Source: Aptenodytes patagonicus
Lineage: Eukaryota; Chordata; Aves; Sphenisciformes; Spheniscidae
DNA length: 64,000 bases
Reading direction: 5' to 3'
Assembly (NCBI RefSeq): GCF_965638725.1
Contig: NC_134951.1
Span: 75,271,068 to 75,335,067 of the forward strand
This document shows, one piece after another, positions 51,401-62,573 of this stretch. Positions within the stretch are counted from its first letter, which is position 1; each line of letters opens with the position of its first letter. Below the pieces are notes generated by a model. The model was given only the letters and a program-made list of their open reading frames with translations. It was not told where the DNA came from and did not search any database. The translations under genes were made by a program, and so were the position numbers.

Positions 51401-53999
51401 GAAGAATTTCTAATTTCTGTAAAAAAATTAGGTGTTGTAGCTATGATAGAAAACAATCGCATAGTTGCTACTTAATGTGTCTTCATCCAGTTGGCTTCAG
51501 TTTGTTCCTTCTCTGTATACGAGACTGTTCTTATCTAAAAGCCAATCCTGTCTAAACTGAAACTAGAATTAGTAAGCAGTTCTTTAATGAGTCATTGGAT
51601 GCATTTAATCAGAATGGCTGTGTTTCTAGAAGGGTAGGTATATTAATAGTTATAGAAATTGATGCTGTGGTATGCAGGTATAGTAAAGCAAGAATGCAGT
51701 TACTAACAAACTTGAAAACGTGAGGAAGGAGGGGAAACTGAAGATAGTACAGATCCATTGGGTGCCTCCACAATGCTGAAACAGCTCACTTTCCTGCTAA
51801 CTTCGTATGAACAAGATAGCAATTCATTTTGCGCTGAAAATTTCTTGACTTGATGCCAAAATTGTATTTAAGGAGTAAAAATATTTCTTGATGTTAAGTT
51901 TTACTGACTTAAATATCTTTTCCACAGTTGTGGTATTTAGACACAAAATAATAATGTGTGTGCTGGGAAGGAATGCATGCTGTGTGCAGATTTGAACTTA
52001 ATAGTAGGGAAGATGGCATGAGAAAGTATTCAGAATGCCTGAATTCAGATAAGATTTTAACCTTTAACAATTTTCACAGTACTGAAAATGCAACAAAATA
52101 GTCTCTTCTTTTTTTCTTTTTTTTTTTTTCCTTTTTTCTTTTCCTCTCCCAGGGGAGGGAAAACTGCAGTAAATAACTAAGGGTGGGGTTTTGGGTCTCC
52201 TACCCACACACACTTAAGAATGGAAGGTTTTGGTTGAGGCCTGGGTTCTTGTAAGTGCATATCCGTATCATACTAGCCAAAGTGCACTGAGCGAAGTACT
52301 TGATACTCGTTCTGAAGTGGTTTTGTTTGGTTTTGGTTTGATGCTTCCAGTGTGGGAAGTTCACTTCCATCCCTCCAACCCCGATCACTTATTTACGTGT
52401 TCTGAAGATGGATCTCTTTGGCACTGGGATACTTCCACAGACATATCCGAAAAACCATCTTTTCTTCATCAAGGTAAGGATGGTTGAAGTCAATCTGCAC
52501 TGAATTTGTCAGTTGGCAACATAATTAAAGTCAATGTTCTCGCATGACCCAATTAATAACACAATCCTAACACAGAAAATTAAAAGCTGGTTTCTCTTCT
52601 TAGAAAGAAAGCCCTGATAGGCACTTAAGGAAAACGACTTACAAGGCTAACAGTTGTGAGAGTTTTTTGTGGACTGGGTTTTTGTTTTTTTTTTTTAATC
52701 TGCTGCACTGTGTCCAATGTGTGAAGGGGCACATCTAGTATTTCAAAGACAGATCGTGTTCACTTAAAAACCATCTGTATATAGAAAAGACATGAAGGCA
52801 GCCTAAATAACACATTACTATCTGAGTCTCTGAGGGAGATATACAAAATGTTATAATACCAAAATAATTGATATGCTAATAGGATAGTGGAATTATGAAT
52901 TTACTATTCAAGGTCATAATTGGAATTTTTAGTGAATGAAACTGGATCCCTTTGTATCGTGGCAGGATTTTAATTAAAGATATGATACTGACTTAATATA
53001 AACATTTATTTTCACATTCTAGTCACAAAGACTGCTTAATTGCTTGCCACTTCAGACTGTAAACAGTGGGGAAACTTTCAGATGTCATCTGCTGCCTTTG
53101 GCCTCAAAGTTGCCATTCAGAGCTTAGTTCTATATAGGGAAACAATAGGATAACTGATTCAAGTTGCACTCTGCATGTTTTCAGGTATATTAAATATAAA
53201 CCCTTTAGCACCACTTCAGCCACTTGTTAATTTTATGCTGAATGGTAGTTCTCAAACTGTGAGACTTCAGTTTGAATGCAAAATGTTATGCGGAAAAAAA
53301 ATTCAAAGTCAAAACCAGGTATATCGCTTGCTGCAGAGTAAGCAGGGAGAAGGGATGGTAGGGAATAAATGTTATTAAAGCAAAGCTGATGCCCCAAACA
53401 TAGCAAGACACTCCATAAACAGACTTCGTTCTTAGGTCTGTCCTTGCTTTAGTCTCTGGCTGGAATAACTTTTAGATACTTGCACTGTTTGTTCAGCGAG
53501 ATGAGTTCATAGCTGTACTGACCTATTTGTCTTAACTGAGGACAGAGCTGGTAGCAGGTTTCTGTAATCACTTCAAGTACTCGATTTTTTTTTTTTAAGC
53601 TATTTTTGATGAGATGACAACAAAGAGATGACAACATCTGTTAACTAATCTGAAAACTGACTTAAATGTAAAATGATATTCCCATTATGTCTGTCTCATG
53701 CCTACTATGTTTCTGCAAATTCTGAGAACTTATAAACTAAACGGGAACTTCCCTCTCTTCCCTCTTTCCCTCTCCTTCTTTCAGGGGGAAGAAGTACTAC
53801 CTATTCTTCCCACAATACCATTAACCAGTCTGTAGTAAGTGCTTGGCTAAGCAACGATCCTACCAAAGACCGCATGGAAATCACCAACTTAATTCCAAAT
53901 CAGACTTTGTCTGTGAATAGTTTAGATATTTTAGGACCATGCCTAGTATATGGTACTGATGCAGAGGCTATTTACGTGAACAGACAACTTTTTGCCTGA
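45033..53999 (+). CDS. NUP43: Nucleoporin Nup43, whole gene
   Basis: NUP43 is a WD40-repeat subunit of the Nup107-160 (Y) complex, the scaffold of the nuclear pore, which also works at kinetochores in mitosis. The exons are 45033-45152, 45544-45666, 45933-46010, 46923-47100, 50114-50249, 51206-51357, 52351-52473 and 53785-53999. They sum to 1125 bases, or 374 residues, close to the human length of about 380. All junctions are GT-AG and in phase. The protein begins MEDVCAKFVSQKISKTRWRP. WD blades show as RISIWSVGD, GRINLFRAD, GQLKIWDLRQQ, GMLSIWDIRQG and GSLWHWDTSTD. The start ATG has a good context (GCGGCCATGG). It diverges from PCMT1 and runs toward LATS1. Confidence 0.97.
45544..45666 (+). 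CDS. NUP43: NUP43 exon 2
   Basis: 41 codons, acceptor TTTCCGTACAG, donor CAG|GTAAAAG. It encodes DNRISIWSVGDLGNVGLSGE and the segment ending LLCDIGHNGDVMDMQ, the first propeller blade. Confidence 0.96.
45933..46010 (+). CDS. NUP43: NUP43 exon 3
   Basis: 26 codons, acceptor TCTCTCTTTAG, donor CAG|GTAAGT. It encodes FLDQERIVVASSTGTVTVFR and HHQNNQ. Confidence 0.96.
46923..47100 (+). CDS. NUP43: NUP43 exon 4
   Basis: 178 bases, acceptor GGTTACTACTTAG, donor ATAG|GTATGT. It starts TLSANQRWEKAHYHVDQD and ends VGEDGRINLFRADQKDAVRT-I plus one base, which pairs with exon 5. Confidence 0.96.
47101..50113 (+). other. NUP43: NUP43 intron 4
   Basis: The longest intron of the gene (3 kb). It contains an A tract at 48092-48110 and the unexplained open frame at 49381-49866. 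I see no mobile element or RNA gene in it. Confidence 0.6.
49381..49866 (+). pseudogene. Unidentified reading frame with one internal stop
   Basis: One frame is open from 49381 to the TAA at 49864-49866 except for a single TAA at about 49543. The last 100 codons have a balanced, protein-like composition (for example LGKGLKKVGGLSASVYN and EHIKKTLRKTMDLAKLIPLL). I do not recognise a family. It could be a decayed retrocopy, an unused exon or chance. Chance frames of this length do occur in the window, so confidence is low. Confidence 0.2.
50114..50249 (+). CDS. NUP43: NUP43 exon 5
   Basis: 136 bases, acceptor CTCTCTTGCAG, donor TTT|GTAAGACC. It encodes (D)NADSSTLHAVTFLRTTEILT and VNSIGQLKIWDLRQQRNEPS, then QILSL. 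Split codons fit at both ends. Confidence 0.96.
51153..51188 (+). repeat. (GTTT)9 microsatellite beside the exon 6 acceptor
   Basis: Nine GTTT units run up to about 17 bases before the NUP43 exon 6 acceptor. With the following TTTTTTCTTCTGCTTTGCAG they form the U-rich tract used for splicing. Confidence 0.95.
51206..51357 (+). CDS. NUP43: NUP43 exon 6
   Basis: 152 bases, acceptor TTCTGCTTTGCAG, donor GAAA|GTAAGT. It encodes TGDRVPLHCVDRHPNQQHIV, ATGGQDGMLSIWDIRQG and TMPVSLLNAHEAE. The WD motif GMLSIWD is clear. Confidence 0.97.
52351..52473 (+). CDS. NUP43: NUP43 exon 7
   Basis: 123 bases, acceptor TGATGCTTCCAG, donor CAAG|GTAAGG. It encodes (M)WEVHFHPSNPDHLFTCSED and GSLWHWDTSTDISEKPSFLH, then Q. 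This is the penultimate blade. Confidence 0.97.
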
Positions 54000-54890
54000 A
54001 ATGGCTCCAGTATCCCTTTGAAGCGCTGGTGACCTTGAACTACTGGGAGATGTCAGGTTCATTCTTAATGATACTCATTAGTCTGTTATCAGCATGTGGG
54101 GGAGAGGCCTACAGCTTGGTCCTGGTACTGCAGAAGAAATGTAAGGTACCTCAGATTCTGACAGCTGTCACTCGCTATTGATGCTGCAGGATGGGTAACT
54201 GAGCAAGCTTGCTCTCATTTCTTCCCCAATGCCTGTTTGGTTTTGGTAAGCAGGAAGGTAGTCGCTAGGGCAAGAGTTTGCTCTAAACCGACGTCCATAA
54301 TACACACGTGCATACAAAGTGAAGAAAAGGTAAACCCCCCCCCTTTCCCCCCCAGTAAAGATATTTTTCAAGTATTAATTCTAAGGCCAGACTATGGGGC
54401 TCTTTGAAATTCTTTTTATGTCACCTGAGAGATGGGGTTTTTTAATCTGAGTTTTTTATATATTTAGGGGACATAACTTTTTCTGTTAGTTCATGAGAAT
54501 TGGAAAGGAAAACTGTTAAAGCTGTGAAATGTGAAAGGTTCTATAAGAATCTTAGCATTTTAATAACATTATTTTGGATTATTTACAGCTTTCTCATGGA
54601 TGCTGCATGTTAAAAATCAATCTTGATAATGTGCCGGTAACTCCCTCAACAGAAAAGTGTTTTTTATAGCCAAGAGGTCATAATTGACAGATGTTTTTGG
54701 CTGTGTTTTCAGGTGTGAGAATAAGACTTTCTAAACTTGAGACATAGTCTTTGTCACAATCAAAATTTCACATCTGGTCTGTTGCAATCTTTGAAAAGTT
54801 AAATTTGTGGTTAATAAGTGGTTAGTGTTGTACCTACCTTTTGTTGCAGAGGACCCTTTATCTTTTTAATAAAAAGTTTTGCACAAGAAT
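53785..54890 (+). CDS. NUP43: NUP43 exon 8 and 3'UTR
   Basis: The acceptor has a long pyrimidine tract (CTCTCCTTCTTTCAG). The coding part (53785-53999) starts GRSTTYSSHNTINQSVVSAW and ends LVYGTDAEAIYVNRQLFA, with TGA at 53997-53999. The 3'UTR of about 890 bases has no other gene and ends after the AATAAA at 54868. Confidence 0.95.
54868..54873 (+). terminator. NUP43: NUP43 poly(A) signal
   Basis: An AATAAA inside TTTTTAATAAAAAG, about 870 bases after the stop codon. Cleavage is expected near 54885-54895. Confidence 0.7.
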
Positions 54891-54894
54891 ACTG

Positions 54895-55460
54895 GTCTGA
54901 CTAAATTAGTTCGAATAGATGTACTTGTAGTCATCTTTACAGGAAGGTAAATAACTAAGTTATTTGGACTGATCCTGGGGATAGAATCTGAAGGATGGAG
55001 GGAAACCTCAGGATTTGGGCAGCAGCAGATTAAGTTGTAAGGTTTTACACTGCATTTTCCATCAAAACCGCACTAGAGCGTACTTTACTTCCACATCGGC
55101 GAGAACAGCATTCTTGATCTCTTGTGATGAGAATACCTTACCTGATCTGAATTTCTTGTGTGCCTGGCTGGAGGACATGGATGGTGCGCTGGGGACAGGG
55201 CTGTCCTTTCTTCATAAAGGAGTGTATGGAGTTGGCAAGGGGCTCGTTACAGTGTCTTAAATTTTGCTTCCCGATTTGTTTGAAATGCAACACTGCCTGG
55301 AAAGCAAACTGGTCGAGATGCATCTCTGAGTGATAACTGGTGGGTTTTCCTGCCTGGCGACTTACACGTTAGTCCATAACGAGTCCTTCGTTCAGGCATT
55401 AATTGGATCACAGAGGCTGAGCAGAACTTTTTTCCCCCATTAGAAAATCGGTATTTATCC
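54895..55460. other. Short spacer between NUP43 and LATS1
   Basis: About 570 bases between the NUP43 poly(A) site and the LATS1 CpG island. It shows no recognisable gene. The small open frame at 55015-55260 is not flanked by splice sites or similar to a known protein. Confidence 0.5.
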
Positions 55461-56430
55461 ATCCAGGTCGGTGCCGCCACCGCAGAAAAAAGCGGTGCCT
55501 GAAATCTGGCGGGGGGGGGGGGGGGGGTCGGGTCTGTTTTTTGTGGCTCCCCCCGCTCCCCCGAGCAGGCTTGCTCAGGTCAGCAGCACGCTGCCGTACC
55601 CGACGCAGGGGCAGGCTGTCCGAGCTCCCTCCCGGGGCGGGAGCGGGCGGCGGCCGCTGCCGCGCTGCATCCGGGTCGGGGCTGCGGGGGGAGCGCCAGA
55701 CGCGCAAGGGAGGCTGGGAGCTGCCCATATCCGGGAAGCCCTCCGCGGCGGAGACACCGACAAAATGGCGGCGCCGAACTGAGAGGCCCGTGGCGGCGGC
55801 GGCGGGCGCTGGCGGAGGGACCGAGGAGCCGCTGCCGGCATCGCGGAGGGCCGTGGCGGTCGTCGCCGCGCGGGCGGGGCCGAGCTCCGTGCGCCCACGC
55901 CCGGGCCCGGGGCGCTGCCGCCGCCGCCTTCTCGCCGCAGGTAGATCCGCTGTGCCGCGGTGGCGAAGGGGAGGTGGCGGCGGGTCTGGGGAGCGGCCGC
56001 GGGTTGGGGGCGAGAGGCCGAGGCGCGGCCGCAGCGCGGGGGCGATAACGAGTCCTCTCCGGCACGGCCGACCGGGGAGTCCTGGACACTTTTCGCCCCG
56101 CCGGGAGCGGGCGGGACGCGACCGCGGGAGACGGCGTCGTCGCCCGTTCCCCCGCCGGGGGTTGGCGCCTCCGAAGGCGGCTTCTCGCTCGCCGGGGGAC
56201 GGTTCCTCGGAAGGGGCGGCGGGGCCCGCGCCACCCGCTCCCCCGGCGCGGTCGGTTGGGCCCTTGTGCCGCCGCCGGGCGAGGGTCCCGCCGCCCCCCG
56301 CGGTGGTGCTTGGCCGCGCTCGGCCCGCCGGCCTGCGCGGGGAGGACCGGCAGTGTGGGGAGAGCAGCGCTGCACAAGACCGACCTCGGGTCGCGGCCTG
56401 GGGCTGGCTGGGCGACAGAAGCGCAGGTGT
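55460..56430. promoter_or_regulatory. LATS1: CpG island and promoter of LATS1
   Basis: A dense GC- and CpG-rich block that includes an uninterrupted run of about 18 G at 55510-55527. A YY1-type motif, CAAAATGGCGGCGCC, lies at 55761-55775. Such sites usually sit just after the transcription start, which suggests a start near 55740-55760. The long open frames on both strands here are GC artefacts. Confidence 0.85.
55750..55940 (+). other. LATS1: LATS1 noncoding exon 1 (5'UTR)
   Basis: From the inferred start to the donor CGCCGCAG|GTAGAT at 55941. It contains a tiny upstream open frame (ATG GCG GCG CCG AAC TGA at 55765), which could lower translation of the main frame. The exon limits are inferred. 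Confidence 0.5.
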
Positions 56431-59400
56431 CCCAGTGCCGTGGGACAGAGTTGGGATACTCGTGGTTGTCGTATGCCCAGCACTCATCCCGGCGCTGAAA
56501 CCCTTCTGCTCTGGGTGGTCCTTGAAACGCTGGGTCCTGCTGTGCTGTAGGAATTACCTTAGTACCTCTCTGTGCCAACGCAGCTTACGCTTTGGTCCTC
56601 AGTGGCTGTCCTGCTGGTAGCCATAAAGATCGCTCTTGTGTGCGCTCGAAATAACTACTACTGCTACCGAGAATAACTAAGAATACATTTGTACATAACA
56701 AGAGCTGTATCCTGCTAAAGGAGATAGCAGAGCGTAAGAATGGAAACAAGCAGAGCGAATGCACAATGTTCCCAGTGTTCAGCTAGCCTTTGGTCGTTTC
56801 CAGCTCAGTCTTCCCTGACTGTATGTAGTTGTCTTTATTTACTAATTTCAGGGTCCAGTTTTCTCCTCATCCTATGGAAACTTTTAGCATTGGAAATGCA
56901 TCCTTTGGCAAATTGCTTTACGGCTCAATGACCTGTTATCTGAAGAACAGCTTCCTTTTGTTGGTTTGAACCAAGCCCCTGCAAACTTAATTTTATGTCT
57001 CCCAAATTCTCGATTGGTTTTTTTTTCCTAGCAATGAAGTGTTGTGATTACATATAAAATAAGTTATTATAATAGGTACATGAGAGAGGGAACCAAAATA
57101 GATTAATATGTGGCGTTCAGTACTTAATTGGAAATATGAGTATTTAAAAGTATGTTCAAAACTTTTGGAGATAAGAAATGTTACAGATCTATTACAAAGC
57201 TGTGTATTGTTTTCCCCAGAAAAACTTGGAAGTCATTGACAGTTGCATGCAGCCATTCTGTGTTTTCATTCAAATGCCTATCTTTAAGTCCAATCTTTCA
57301 TGATTATACTGTAAAAGACATGTTTTCTTTTTTCCTTACAGTTTGACCTGTAGAGGAAAATACTTTATCAAAATTATTTTTTTAACTCCTTTAGGGAAGT
57401 AGAGAACTTCATCAGCAGAAACAGCTGCATTAACAGACAGATCTATCATTTACATTTAATGACACAAAACTGCAAAGGGGGGATAGACCTCAGTTCCCTT
57501 GGATACAGTTAATGTTTGCTAGTTAGAAGTAGAAAATTGAGACAGGTTTCTTACTGAGCAGTCAAAACTTTCTTGCTTTAAAATGTGTGCAAATGCCTGT
57601 AAGAGGAGGTTCGTATGTACAGCAAGGTGAACTGTAGTCAATGGTAATACTTGCTTTCTTGTACTTCATTAAACTGAAGGACCAATTTAATTTGGTTTCT
57701 GAGCAATTAAGAGTGTAGTTTCACATACACATCAAACTGCTGTTACCCAACACTGCTGCCAAAAGAAACAACCCACCAAAAAAAAAAAGTTACTATTTAT
57801 CTGGGTAAGTTCCTTAGCTTGATTCACTCTGTGTGGCCTTACAAACAATTATGCTGGCGCTAATAAGTGGTGGGAGATAAGTGGACTGGCTGGTTTACAC
57901 TGGTAAAGCTCTGCTTCTGCTAAAAATTTATGTGAAAGTGCAGCTTTATTTTCCAAGACTGCTTAGTCTATATCCTGTTATGCTGCAGTTGCCAGCAAAC
58001 TAATAGCTATCAAACACTTATAGTATCCCTTGTCTTAAAGTTCCCAAAGCACTTTAGAAATACAATCCTCTCAGTTTCACACCTAAAGAAATGGGAGCAC
58101 AAGCTGATTCCCCCCCAGGGTGGTAGACTCTAGGTCTCCTGATTTATGGTTTAAGTGTCCTGTTAACTTAACCTTGATTTCTCTGAGGGTTGTTACATTT
58201 TTTTATCCCTGCTACCTGTGGTGTAACCATAAAGTGAATATTGAAATACCAGATGAAATTATGGTAAAATACATAGGTGCAAAACAACTGTTTTCTCTTG
58301 AATTCCAGGCCTTCGGGACTTGTTAAAAGGAGTAACTCGTGTATGGACATTTCTTCGCTCATTGGTATTTGTGTGACATAAGATCAATACCAACTGTTTT
58401 ATCTGCATTACCCTGCCAATGGTGAACTGGTTGTTACTCCTAATTTCGACTGAATTTGAACAAGTAATATAGATTACTAAGCCTTTAAGATATTTAGCCT
58501 TGTTGTCCTATGTTTTGGGATGAGTTTATGGGAGAAGTTTCACTTTTCTGGAGGTGGTTATTCTCTCAAGTGTTATTAGCATATATCCTCGCAATTGGGT
58601 AACCAACACGTGTGTGTTTTGAGGCAGGTCTCTTGGAAAGAAAAGGAACATCCATAGCAAAACTAAATTCTAGTAAAATGGTCTAAATATAGTTACTCCC
58701 TTTTCTTTGGAAAAAGTGTTTTTGCAAAGTATTACAATGTGCTCTTAAATATGGCATGTTTTGAAAATGATTTTGAAAGTGACCAAAATTAAATTACATT
58801 TTAATTGCTCTCATGACGTACTTTTTGCCGAATCTAGATTTCTTAATACTTTGAGCAAAACTTCACTGTTTATTATTAAAATTCACTTACATGTCTGATG
58901 ATCTTTTCCTTATTCAGTGAGCACTGAATAATTATGTGCTACCAGACTGCAGGAAAAAGCTTTAATATAACTACCAAATTACATTTATTTAAGGTTTCAA
59001 ACCTATCACAGGGCAAAGAAAGCTTGTGGGTGCAGTTATAGCACCTAAGATTTAGATAGTTCCATTAGAGAAATTATATTATTTCTTATTGTGGTTCTCC
59101 AAGGAGAATGGGATTAAGTGGGTGTCCCTTGTGTTTCTTTTTGCAGTCCTTATTTATGTGTTACTTCAAGCTTTCAGGTTCTATTCATATATGGGTAGTA
59201 TGTGAATTTAATTCATACAATTTGCATGTGTATTAGAGGGTTCTTTTTCCTATTAACTTCTTGTCATATTCTTCTTCAATCACTGAATCGTTAATTGGCT
59301 TATGACAGTGCAAATATTGTAGAAGTGACACCTCGATGAAGAAGGAGTGACTTTTACGTAGACTGTGTAAAACTTAGACACCTGTTTAATGTCTAATATG

Positions 59401-60804
59401 AGAAACTTATTTACATACTGCTTCTTCAAGAGACAAAAGATGCTTGCAGACATCTGAATCCTCAAAAATAATCCTTCAGAAAACTAGGAATGCAAATTTT
59501 TAACACTTTGAGAAACAGAAATAAGAAAATTAGAACATTTTGGTATTGCTACTGTTAGACATTGCATTTTAGTAAAGGAACAGTGTGAGTTGAGCTTTAC
59601 CGTTCTTCTAGTTGCCTGTGAAGAAAAGACAGTGCTAAAATATGTAATTTTTTTATCTTGCCCTATCTTAGTAACTGATCTTCCTCTGGAGCAGCAGAGG
59701 CTGCAAAAGTTTTATTTCATGATACCCTAGAGGCAAATGCTCTGTAACTTCTTCAGTGTTTCACCTTAGTTGCTCTATGCTTTGCCATACCAATTACAGT
59801 AGTTACAGTACTAACTAGTGCACAGCACAAACACAGAGATTTGAGTTCTCTGCAGACAGAGGGTTCTTCCCCTGATGAGTCAGCGCCTTCAAAATGCAAA
59901 CGTTATTTATTTGTTTTTGGCAGAAAGTTCTGTTTCGCTTACCAAATGTCACAGCCATGCTCTCAGTGAATTTGATGCTTGAGTTGTTAAACAATTTTAC
60001 AGTAAAAAAAGTTTGATTAAATTTTCTTTGTTTTCTTTTTTCCCCGCTCTCATCTTCCCTTATGTAAAATAAATAAAAAATTACTTACTTGATGAAGACT
60101 GGTTCAAGGAGACTCAAGCTAAGAGACTGTGACAGCCATAGAAAACTGAATCCTTAAACAGGTTTAAATGGCAGATGGTACAAGAAATCATAAAGTTGCA
60201 TGCAATGAGCTAGGCAAGTGTTTACTTCTTGTGTATGTGACTGCTCAAGAACGGATGAAATCATGGCAATTATATACTCTCATTGGTGTACTTTGTACTT
60301 CTCACTTCCATCTGTTTGTGGAGCTTGATGTCAGAATTGTTGAACAGCTAGAGTATTTGGTCCATATCCTAGCCAACTGGATAGTAGAGTTGGCACCTTC
60401 AGCTATAAAAGTGTTGATGGAGAGAATGTGGGTGATGAATGGAAACAGCACCCAGCAGAGAGGGAAGGCAAAGAAGCAGTGATGGGATAGCACACACAGC
60501 AGTTGGCATCTGCTCTTGAAAGCTTTGTCCACCGCACTGAGTTCCTCTTTACTCTGTCCACATCCTTTGCAATTCAGGATGGTTTGGACTTCAGGCACCT
60601 AAAACGTTTTTTTGTTAACGCACTTTTAGAAGCCCAACACAGTTTGTAATTTGGTTTGAGTAAAGACTGCCTGAAGAAGTTGCTTAGCATGCTTTTAATA
60701 ACTGTGAAGGCAGTGCTGCATGTGAACGTTTCACTGCCACCAGTGCTACGTTGTGAACTTTTTCACTGCTGTACGTATAACAGGATGTTTTGTTTTGTTA
60801 GCAG
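55941..60804 (+). other. LATS1: LATS1 intron 1
   Basis: About 4.9 kb, the first 500 bases GC-rich and the rest AT-rich. I see no mobile element or RNA gene. Overlapping open frames at 60168-60598 on both strands have no known homology. A possible extra acceptor lies at about 57394 (AACTCCTTTAG). Confidence 0.5.
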
Positions 60805-61313
60805 GATAGCAGTTTTGGGTTGTGACAAACTCCAGCACTACAGGAACCACGGTTTCACAGTGAAGAGCTGCTGCTTTCACAAGTTCTGAAACTACCAGCC
60901 AGTCTTCCTTGAATTTTGGTGTGTGTGAGTCCTTGGTGGAGGTTGCATATATACATGTTTTCATGAAGAGAAGTGAGAAGCCAGAAGGTTATAGACAAAT
61001 GAGGCCTAAGACTTTTCCTGCCAGTAACTATACTGGCAGCAGCCAGCAGATGCTACAGGAAATACGAGAGAGCCTCAGGAATTTACCTAAACCATCAGAT
61101 GCTGCTAAAGCTGATCACAGCATGGGCAAAATGTTATCTGAAGATCCTAGACAAGGCCGAAATCCCCCCAAATTTGTAACATATCATAAAGTTTTGCAGG
61201 AGATAAGAAACTCACTTCTGCCTTTTGCAAACGAAACAACGTCAGCTGTCAAAGGAACATCAGAAGTTAATCGACAAATGCTGCAAGACTTACAAGCTGC
61301 TGGCTTTGATGAG
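60805..61313 (+). CDS. LATS1: LATS1 large tumour suppressor kinase 1, first coding exon (partial gene)
   Basis: LATS1 is an AGC-family serine/threonine kinase of the Hippo pathway. It phosphorylates YAP and TAZ and keeps them out of the nucleus. Only its first 117 residues are here (coding 60963-61313), starting MKRSEKPEGYRQMRPKTFPA and ending QMLQDLQAAGFDE. The end is the first helix of the UBA domain; the PPxY motifs and the kinase domain lie beyond the window. The human protein is about 1130 residues. The ATG is the first methionine of the conserved frame. The putative exon start is after TTTTGTTAGCAG at 60804, giving about 158 bases of 5'UTR. The donor, GATGAG|GTGAAA, is weaker than consensus. 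The gene continues rightward. Confidence 0.95.
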
Positions 61314-62573
61314 GTGAAATATTTTATTTTCAAGATTTGATGTTCTGCCAACTATAAACAATTAGTAGGTGTCAGAGGGCTTGTTGATCATGGAATGTTT
61401 GAAGAGCATATGATAAGCAAAATAGCTTCTTCAAAATCTGGTAGGTTCCTAATTAGGATGTAGTGAAACTGTTAATAATGGGGGATGAAGAAGAGGAATA
61501 GAAGGATTTAGAGAGGCTTGGCTTTGGGGTTTTTTTCTTTTTCTTTTTTAAGCATCTTGTGCAGTTTGTTCTTATGTGGTAGGGGTAGGTTGTTTTAATT
61601 GTTTATATCATTTTAGGCAGAGAGAACTGGACTCTCTAGAACATGGATTTTGCCTCTGATACTCAATGGAATTTTGGATTGTGCTCAGTTAAAATATGTT
61701 GATAAAATATGGCCATTCTAAATTGAAAGGCAGTACCAAATATTTCAGAAATTAATTTTAATGAGCTTTTTACATCTGTGGCTTATAGAAATTCAAACTG
61801 TGGGGAAGGAAATTTGGCTATCCTTACTTTTATGCACTTTGTCAGATACAGATAAAATAACACGGTACATGACAAAACCAGTTGCAAAGTGTGTTCTCTG
61901 CAGTATACGCTCAAGACAAAAATGTCAAGTCTCTTGAAAATCTTGGACGGGAGTAATTATTCTACTGTTATTTTCATTATAAGAACAGGGAACTAAATAA
62001 TTGTTCAATTTATTTTTTTAAATTATTGACTAAACTTATTTCAATTAATTCATTTTAATAAGTGAAAGGAGTCTGAAAAGTGGTTTCCAGGAATAAAAAA
62101 TTAATACACTTATAGCTCCTGTGTTTTTACTGGGATTTGCACATCAAAGTAAATTACACCTGTTTTAATGCCTTCTCTGTAAACCTGAGTACAAAAGCAG
62201 GTTTAAAAAAAAAAGCTAGCAAACCACTCATCTTTCCAAAGGAAAAAGACACAGTATCACAACAGGGATTGCCTTTACAGGAGTGCGCTGCTTGTAGTAG
62301 TGACCAGCTCACAGGTTCTGCTGGTTGTGTTGCTTCGGTATTTACAGAGATCTACCTCTACTAAGCGTGAGCTTCTCCAAAACTATCAACTGGCTTTTCC
62401 TCAACAATGTCCCAGTGTAGAGGTGCTGATAGTGGTTTTTCATGTTCCTTTCACTTGCTCAGATACACAGTCCAGGCTGTATTTTCAGTAAGAATTGAAG
62501 GATTTTATAATGATAAATGATTTTGTAATAATTTGCTCCTGCTCTGTGGTTTGTTGCTGAGGTTGGTTTTTTT

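Noticed and set aside
55408-56620. Open frames up to 359 codons on both strands at the LATS1 promoter
   Set aside because: Same GC artefact: several frames on both strands are open at once, and no conserved domain or codon pattern is visible.
57394-57470. Extra LATS1 5'UTR exon after CTCCTTTAG
   Set aside because: The acceptor is plausible, but I could not find a convincing paired donor. Not listed as a feature.
60168-60598. Overlapping 104- and 98-codon frames on opposite strands before LATS1 exon 2
   Set aside because: Both strands are open over the same DNA, and neither shows a known domain. Kept as intron.
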